From assembly GCA_946614685.1 (NCBI GenBank), contig CAMOHF010000028.1, forward strand, positions 1 to 9,125: a stretch of 9,125 nucleotides of DNA. The letters are read 5' to 3'. The position numbers and the translations under genes were made by a program. The notes beneath the pieces were generated by a model. That model saw only the letters and a list, made by a program, of their open reading frames with translations. It did not search any database and was not told where the DNA came from. Below, piece after piece: positions 6,148-9,125 of the stretch. Position 1 is the stretch's first letter. Each line of letters starts with the position of its first letter. The DNA comes from an uncultured Clostridia bacterium. Lineage in GTDB: Bacteria; Bacillota; Clostridia; Lachnospirales; Lachnospiraceae.

Positions 6148-7752
6148 CTATACAAGTTTACTTCCCTTGCTTCTGTTACATTTCCAGCACAATGTCTGTA
6201 AATTGTCTTCTACCGTGCATCCGCCTTTTGCCACCGGGATGATATGGTCTATTTCAAGCAAGAGGTTGGGTTCCTTCATTGTTGAGTTTCCACAGTACTT
6301 ACAAGTGTAATTATCTCTCTCCTTAATCTGCTGACGCAGTTTGCCTGTCATCAGTGCTCTCTGCTCTTTTGAGAACGCAGCCGCCGAGAGTTTACCCTGC
6401 AGTGTCTCGATCAGGCTGATAATTGTTTCTTCGGTCATCGGAACTGAAAAGCTTCGCTGTGCAAATCCGCCACCTGATGTGTATGAGAACTTGTACGATA
6501 CAGTCAAAGCGCTCTCACTGATATTGGCGAAGCCCAGTCTTGAATAAAACCCATCCTCATCATTTTCCATGACATAATCCGGAACCGAAGTAATGTACTG
6601 CTGATAGTCCTTCTTATAGTCATCGATGATTCGCTTTGCATCCTTCAACGTTTCCAGTTCTTCGACCAGAAGCTGGAGTTTTTGTATCTGCTCGGGATAC
6701 TGGCTTTTGTTCGGATAAAACTGTTTCACCACATATTCAAGCGGATTATTCTCTGCGCTTGCAAACACCTGCGCCGATACTTCGGCAGTGAACGGCGTTA
6801 CACTCTTTTTGTACGGACGAATGTACTCGTGTTTGTCCTCCGCAACCGTTTCTTCTCTTACTACGCGGGTTCCAAACAATGTGGCAATTGTCTGTGCCTT
6901 CTCGTTGATATACTCATTGAATTCCTTTTGAGATTCCATCAACGAATCACAGGTCGTTTTGATCTGAATGAATTCCGGAGATTCGTAATAGTCAAGAATT
7001 CGTTTGTTTCGATTGAGAATCTCGCATAAGCCCTGTTCCGTAGTCGAAATCACCTTATCGATCAGATCCCACTCTTCACTATCAACACTCTTGATCTTCT
7101 TGATGCTGTTGACTGTTCTGTCAAACAGATTCGCAATTAAAGAATCCACTTCCTGCTGATCGCCCTTGATCACCAGCTTATCACTTGCTTCTACGGCAAG
7201 ATCCGTCATGCTGTTCACTTTGTCATAGTACTTATGGTGTTTCTCATCAAGCAGCGCCTTCTGCTGCTCTTTCACGTACTTATTGTATTCGCCCTTTGTC
7301 ATGATCAGCTCAGGATGTGCGAGCAAATGATCAAGATATTGTTTCTGATATTTGATTGTTTTTTCATTGGTCTTATTACCCGCAGGAGATACATACTTGA
7401 TTTTCACGTCGTATGTGCGACAATGCTCAAGGTTACGTTCGATATCCTTCCTGACCTTCTTATATGTAAAACGCTCCATGAATTCGTTCTGCACCAGGAA
7501 ATGCGACAGTTTTTCCGAATAAAGGAGTTTTTGTTCCAACGCTCTTGAAACCTGAAGTAGTTTATCTTTATTGCCCATAAACATTTTCTCAGGTACATAA
7601 TCGTTTACAGCTTTGGAACTCTTTAATTGAACAATTTCATCTATATCGAGATAAAGCCATTGCATCAATCCCAACGAGCTTTGTATCTCTTTAGTCAGCT
7701 TTTTGTATTTGATATTGTAAACAATAATGAACACAATAATGGCAGTTATCAT
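6148..7752 (-). CDS. Membrane-anchored protein with C-terminal HNH endonuclease domain
   Basis: This 534-residue protein is recognised only by its C-terminal HNH nuclease domain (about 479-534). It has zinc-type pairs C484/C487 and C522/C525, the DH core (D502, H503) and N517 before the second cysteine pair. These are the residues expected of an active metal-dependent DNA endonuclease. The protein begins with one hydrophobic helix (about 2-12), followed by YKKLTK, so the positive-inside rule places the rest in the cytoplasm. Residues 20 to about 345 are largely charged and helical, with likely coiled coils. Residues about 400-465 look mixed alpha/beta (SGGGFAQRSFSVPMTEET). ATG 7752 is chosen for AGGAG 9 bases upstream (7762-7766); ATG 7779, adding nine residues, has no ribosome site. 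The divergent XRE repressor and twin operators suggest tight control. Phage or plasmid defence is possible but unproven. Confidence 0.8.
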   Translation of the reverse strand: MITAIIVFIIVYNIKYKKLTKEIQSSLGLMQWLYLDIDEIVQLKSSKAVNDYVPEKMFMGNKDKLLQVSRALEQKLLYSEKLSHFLVQNEFMERFTYKKVRKDIERNLEHCRTYDVKIKYVSPAGNKTNEKTIKYQKQYLDHLLAHPELIMTKGEYNKYVKEQQKALLDEKHHKYYDKVNSMTDLAVEASDKLVIKGDQQEVDSLIANLFDRTVNSIKKIKSVDSEEWDLIDKVISTTEQGLCEILNRNKRILDYYESPEFIQIKTTCDSLMESQKEFNEYINEKAQTIATLFGTRVVREETVAEDKHEYIRPYKKSVTPFTAEVSAQVFASAENNPLEYVVKQFYPNKSQYPEQIQKLQLLVEELETLKDAKRIIDDYKKDYQQYITSVPDYVMENDEDGFYSRLGFANISESALTVSYKFSYTSGGGFAQRSFSVPMTEETIISLIETLQGKLSAAAFSKEQRALMTGKLRQQIKERDNYTCKYCGNSTMKEPNLLLEIDHIIPVAKGGCTVEDNLQTLCWKCNRSKGSKLV

Positions 7753-7761
7753 AGCATAAAG

Positions 7762-7766
7762 CTCCT
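7762..7766 (-). promoter_or_regulatory. Ribosome-binding site setting the HNH-protein start
   Basis: Minus-strand AGGAG lies 9 bases before ATG 7752. Using this start puts the membrane helix at the extreme N-terminus. Confidence 0.6.
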
Positions 7767-7813
7767 TTTTCTCAAACATGTTGGATACTTTTTAAACCTG
7801 AAACGACAAGTCA

Positions 7814-7842
7814 ATTTTAGCAATACTATAGTATTTTGTCAA
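7814..7842 (-). promoter_or_regulatory. Consensus promoter of the HNH-protein gene with operator in its spacer
   Basis: On the minus strand a perfect TTGACA (7837-7842) and TAAAAT (7814-7819) are separated by exactly 17 bases. The 14-bp palindrome at 7822-7835 fills the spacer. Bound protein there would block RNA polymerase. Predicted transcription starts near 7807, about 55 bases before ATG 7752. Confidence 0.75.
7822..7835. promoter_or_regulatory. Operator 1 (perfect 14-bp palindrome)
   Basis: AATACTATAGTATT is a perfect palindrome of a size suited to a Cro/CI-type dimer. It lies wholly between the -35 and -10 boxes of the HNH-gene promoter. Binding by the adjacent XRE protein is inferred from position and symmetry. 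Confidence 0.7.
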
Positions 7843-7865
7843 TTTTACCAATACTTTAGTATTGT
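7836..7865 (+). promoter_or_regulatory. Likely promoter of the XRE repressor gene
   Basis: TTGTCA (7836-7841) and TATTGT (7860-7865) are 18 bases apart; the -10 match is four of six. The -35 box coincides almost exactly with that of the opposing HNH promoter. The alternative -10, TATAGG at 7865-7870, has a poorer -35 partner. Confidence 0.45.
7849..7864. promoter_or_regulatory. Operator 2 (16-bp palindrome)
   Basis: CAATACTTTAGTATTG has 7-bp perfect arms around a TT centre and shares its half-site AATACT with operator 1, centred 28 bp away. It overlaps the spacer and -10 region of the likely repressor promoter, as expected for autoregulation. Confidence 0.7.
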
Positions 7866-7892
7866 ATAGGAAAATGTCACGGAGGTGCGGAA

Positions 7893-8183
7893 ATGCTTGG
7901 CGAAAAGATCAAGGAAATCAGGCAGGCCAACAGAATAACACAGGTTGAGCTGGCGCAAGCTTTAAACGTCACCAAACAATCCGTGAGCAACTGGGAGAAC
8001 GACAACATCCAGCCCTCTGTAGAACTACTGAAGCAAATTGCGATATACTTTCATTGTTCCGTTGATCATCTCCTGGAACTGGACACCGGACGAAAAATCC
8101 TGGATGTATCACATCTGACAACTGAACAAACCGCTCACATTCAACAAATCGTTGATGACCTTAGCAAATGCAAAAAGAAGTAG
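7893..8183 (+). CDS. XRE/Cro-CI family helix-turn-helix transcriptional regulator
   Basis: This 96-residue DNA-binding protein has a standard XRE helix-turn-helix at about residues 5-60. ITQVELAQALNVTKQSVSNWE holds the helix pair, and the rest of the domain follows to SVDHLLEL. A short tail with a helix at about 75-91 (LTTEQTAHIQQIVDDL) may mediate dimer formation. It lacks any peptidase, ligand-binding or metal-sensor domain, so the derepressing signal is not visible. ATG 7893 has GGAGG 7 bases upstream. The gene is divergent from the HNH-nuclease gene across 140 bp that contain twin palindromes over both promoters, making it the likely repressor of both genes. Its stop codon lies inside the stem of the following hairpin. 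Confidence 0.9.
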   Translation: MLGEKIKEIRQANRITQVELAQALNVTKQSVSNWENDNIQPSVELLKQIAIYFHCSVDHLLELDTGRKILDVSHLTTEQTAHIQQIVDDLSKCKKK

Positions 8184-8205
8184 CAGGAATCTCCTGCTAC
8201 TTCTT
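8175..8205 (+). terminator. Strong hairpin enclosing the XRE stop codon
   Basis: A perfect 14-bp stem (8175-8188 with 8192-8205) has a 3-base loop. The TAG stop at 8181-8183 lies in the left arm. The plus-strand tail (GATTTATAT) is a poor T-run, while the minus-strand side has CTTTTTG. It may act more as a 3' RNA-stability element than an efficient terminator. Confidence 0.6.
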
Positions 8206-8349
8206 GATTTATATACTCATACTTGTATTATCAGCTCATCGTTGATGATTCTCTGCTTAGCACGTTTTTCCTCATTCAATTGTGTTCGTCAAAGAATACT
8301 GTTAGCAGTTGTGTTTAATATCCAGGTCGCTCGCAGGCCAACATTCATG

Positions 8350-8362
8350 TTACAGAATGTAA
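8350..8362. promoter_or_regulatory. Candidate operator upstream of the membrane-protein promoter
   Basis: TTACA-GAA-TGTAA is an inverted repeat with 5-bp arms, 7 bp upstream of the -35 box. Two looser GTA-N5-TAC repeats occur at 8359-8369 and 8385-8395. They may bind the HTH regulator encoded downstream, but the arms are short and chance is possible. Confidence 0.35.
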
Positions 8363-8369
8363 TATATAC

Positions 8370-8398
8370 TTGACATTTAGGAAAGTATGTTATACGAT
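8370..8398 (+). promoter_or_regulatory. Promoter of the membrane protein/HTH pair
   Basis: A perfect TTGACA (8370-8375) is followed after 17 bases by TACGAT (8393-8398). TGTTATACG, an extended -10-like sequence at 15-base spacing (hexamer 8391-8396), is an alternative. The promoter covers the upstream in-frame ATG at 8387, which argues against that start. Confidence 0.55.
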
Positions 8399-8443
8399 GT
8401 ATCCAAGGCAATGATAAACGCACTACCAAAGGAGGTCGTTATT

Positions 8444-8983
8444 ATGAACAGATCACTGACTTTGATCATACTCATCGGGATGATTTGCGTCATCCTCACA
8501 CTCGTCATCTTAAAGTCGCTGCACAAGGACGGCAACACGTTGCCGAAGTATGATGAGCGCCAGAAACTTGACAGAGGTCACGGCTACATGATCGCATTTT
8601 ATTCCATGGCGGTTCTCACCTGTCTGATTCCCTTGGTACTTTCCGAAAAGACACTGCACTTTCTCGGAGATACGGTATTTATGTTTCCGCCCTTTATCGG
8701 ATTACTGATCCACATCGGCTACTGCATCTGGAAGGATGCATATATCGAACTCAACTTGAATGAGGCAAAGTGGACCCTCTTCATTCTGATGCTCGGTTTC
8801 ATGAATCTTCTGATTGCATACAGTTCTTACCGATCGGGCCGCATGGTCAAAGACGGTGTTCTTCAGTTTCATGTGGCGAACCTCATCATAGGTGCCATGG
8901 CAATTGTGATTGTATCCGAGATAGCGATTCGAAAATTGATTGTTAAGAAAGGCGGCGATGACGATGAAGAATCTGAAGCTTAA
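8444..8983 (+). CDS. Five-helix membrane protein with DERQ motif, partner of an HTH regulator
   Basis: This 179-residue integral membrane protein has no assigned biochemical function. Hydrophobic helices lie at about 4-24, 48-67, 77-97, 109-127 and 143-164. Between helices 1 and 2 is the motif KYDERQKLDRGHGY (DERQ at 37-40), typical of small Firmicute membrane proteins encoded next to short HTH regulators. The tail (171-179) is acidic. ATG 8444 is chosen because GGAGG at 8431-8435 is 8 bases upstream; the longer frame from ATG 8387 would start within the promoter. The last 20 bp overlap the next gene, so the pair is translated together. By analogy, the membrane protein may sense or buffer the regulator, but nothing in the sequence shows this. 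Confidence 0.8.
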   Translation: MNRSLTLIILIGMICVILTLVILKSLHKDGNTLPKYDERQKLDRGHGYMIAFYSMAVLTCLIPLVLSEKTLHFLGDTVFMFPPFIGLLIHIGYCIWKDAYIELNLNEAKWTLFILMLGFMNLLIAYSSYRSGRMVKDGVLQFHVANLIIGAMAIVIVSEIAIRKLIVKKGGDDDEESEA

Positions 8984-9125
8984 GGCTGCACGCGCGGGGC
9001 TCGACCTTTCGCAGGAACAGCTTGCCAAGGCTGTCGGCGTCTCCCGGCAGACGATCAATTCAATCGAGAAGGGCGACTACAACCCCACCATCAAACTCTG
9101 CATCAGCATCTGCAAGGGTCTCGGA
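8964..9125 (+). CDS. Small XRE-type HTH regulator (3' end outside window)
   Basis: The first 54 residues of a short DNA-binding protein are visible. LDLSQEQLAKAVGVSRQTIN and the following IEKGDYNPTIKLC form the signature helix-turn-helix of the roughly 65-residue regulators found beside DERQ-type membrane proteins in Firmicutes. These usually end a few residues after the point where the window stops. ATG 8964 is preferred: the upstream stretch AAAGGCGGCGAT aligns with the full ribosome-site consensus and places GGCGG 8 bases away. ATG 8958, two codons earlier, is in frame and possible. The gene overlaps the membrane-protein gene by 20 bp, indicating a two-gene operon. Confidence 0.88.
   Translation, partial: MKNLKLKAARAGLDLSQEQLAKAVGVSRQTINSIEKGDYNPTIKLCISICKGLG

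Larger units (their letters stand above)
7810..7863. repeat. Tandem 26-bp repeat with 28-bp period in the HNH/XRE intergenic region
   Basis: The stretches 7810-7835 and 7838-7863 match at 24 of 26 positions; each starts GTCAATTTTA and ends AGTATT. The two differences are G/C at the 11th base and A/T within the palindrome centre. Both copies hold the palindrome described separately, so this is a duplicated operator block. Confidence 0.85.

Noticed and set aside
7810..7863. CRISPR array or integrase-type attachment repeats.
   Set aside because: There are only two copies with a 2-bp gap and no spacers, cas genes or integrase; position over promoters fits operators.
8217..8288. Minus-strand open stretch of 23 charged codons (contains EEKRAKQRI) between the XRE hairpin and the next promoter, possibly the tail of a decayed gene.
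   Set aside because: It has no start codon with a ribosome site, is closed by stops on both sides and is too short to match to any family by eye.
1..9125. tRNA or rRNA genes, riboswitches and insertion sequences.
   Set aside because: No cloverleaf, rRNA-like tract, transposase frame or terminal inverted repeats were recognised on reading both strands.

Overview
The window reads as chromosomal DNA from an anaerobic Gram-positive bacterium, most likely a Clostridia/Lachnospiraceae-type Firmicute. The grounds are strong AGGAGG-type ribosome sites before almost every gene, sigma-A-like promoters, an aldo/keto reductase with two C-terminal iron-sulfur motifs, and a small YegS/DgkB-type lipid kinase beside a minimal rhomboid. 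This is family-level inference; no marker gene here fixes the genus.

Left half (1-4684, minus strand), in transcription order: a fused two-domain PPK2-type polyphosphate:AMP phosphotransferase, truA, an iron-sulfur aldo/keto reductase, a rhomboid intramembrane protease, and a lipid/diacylglycerol kinase cut by the window edge. Gaps of 2-11 bp and ribosome sites embedded in the preceding stop codons support co-transcription. The 75-bp gap before the reductase carries its own well-formed promoter, so the group is probably two overlapping transcription units. Several longest-ORF starts are wrong by ribosome-site evidence. Revised starts are 2321 (reductase), 4636 (PPK2), 4764 (aquaporin), 7752 (HNH protein) and 8444 (membrane protein); the lipid kinase uses GTG at 521.

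Centre (4685-5590, plus strand): an aquaporin of the water-selective AqpZ type, divergent from the PPK2 gene across a 127-bp shared control region. It ends at a perfect 16-bp-arm hairpin that also serves the converging HicB gene.

Right half (5594-9125) looks like an accessory region. It holds a solitary HicB-family antitoxin-like gene without HicA, and a 534-residue membrane-anchored protein with a C-terminal HNH nuclease domain. A small XRE/Cro-type repressor gene is divergent from the HNH gene. Between them lies a compact control region: a 26-bp sequence repeated at 28-bp period, each copy holding an AATACT..AGTATT palindrome. One palindrome fills the spacer of a consensus promoter for the HNH gene and the other lies over the likely repressor promoter. 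The natural reading is a repressor controlling itself and a membrane-tethered nuclease; this is the most interesting candidate system here, and its function is unknown. Downstream, a five-helix DERQ-motif membrane protein overlaps a small HTH regulator that runs off the window, a common regulator/membrane-protein pair.
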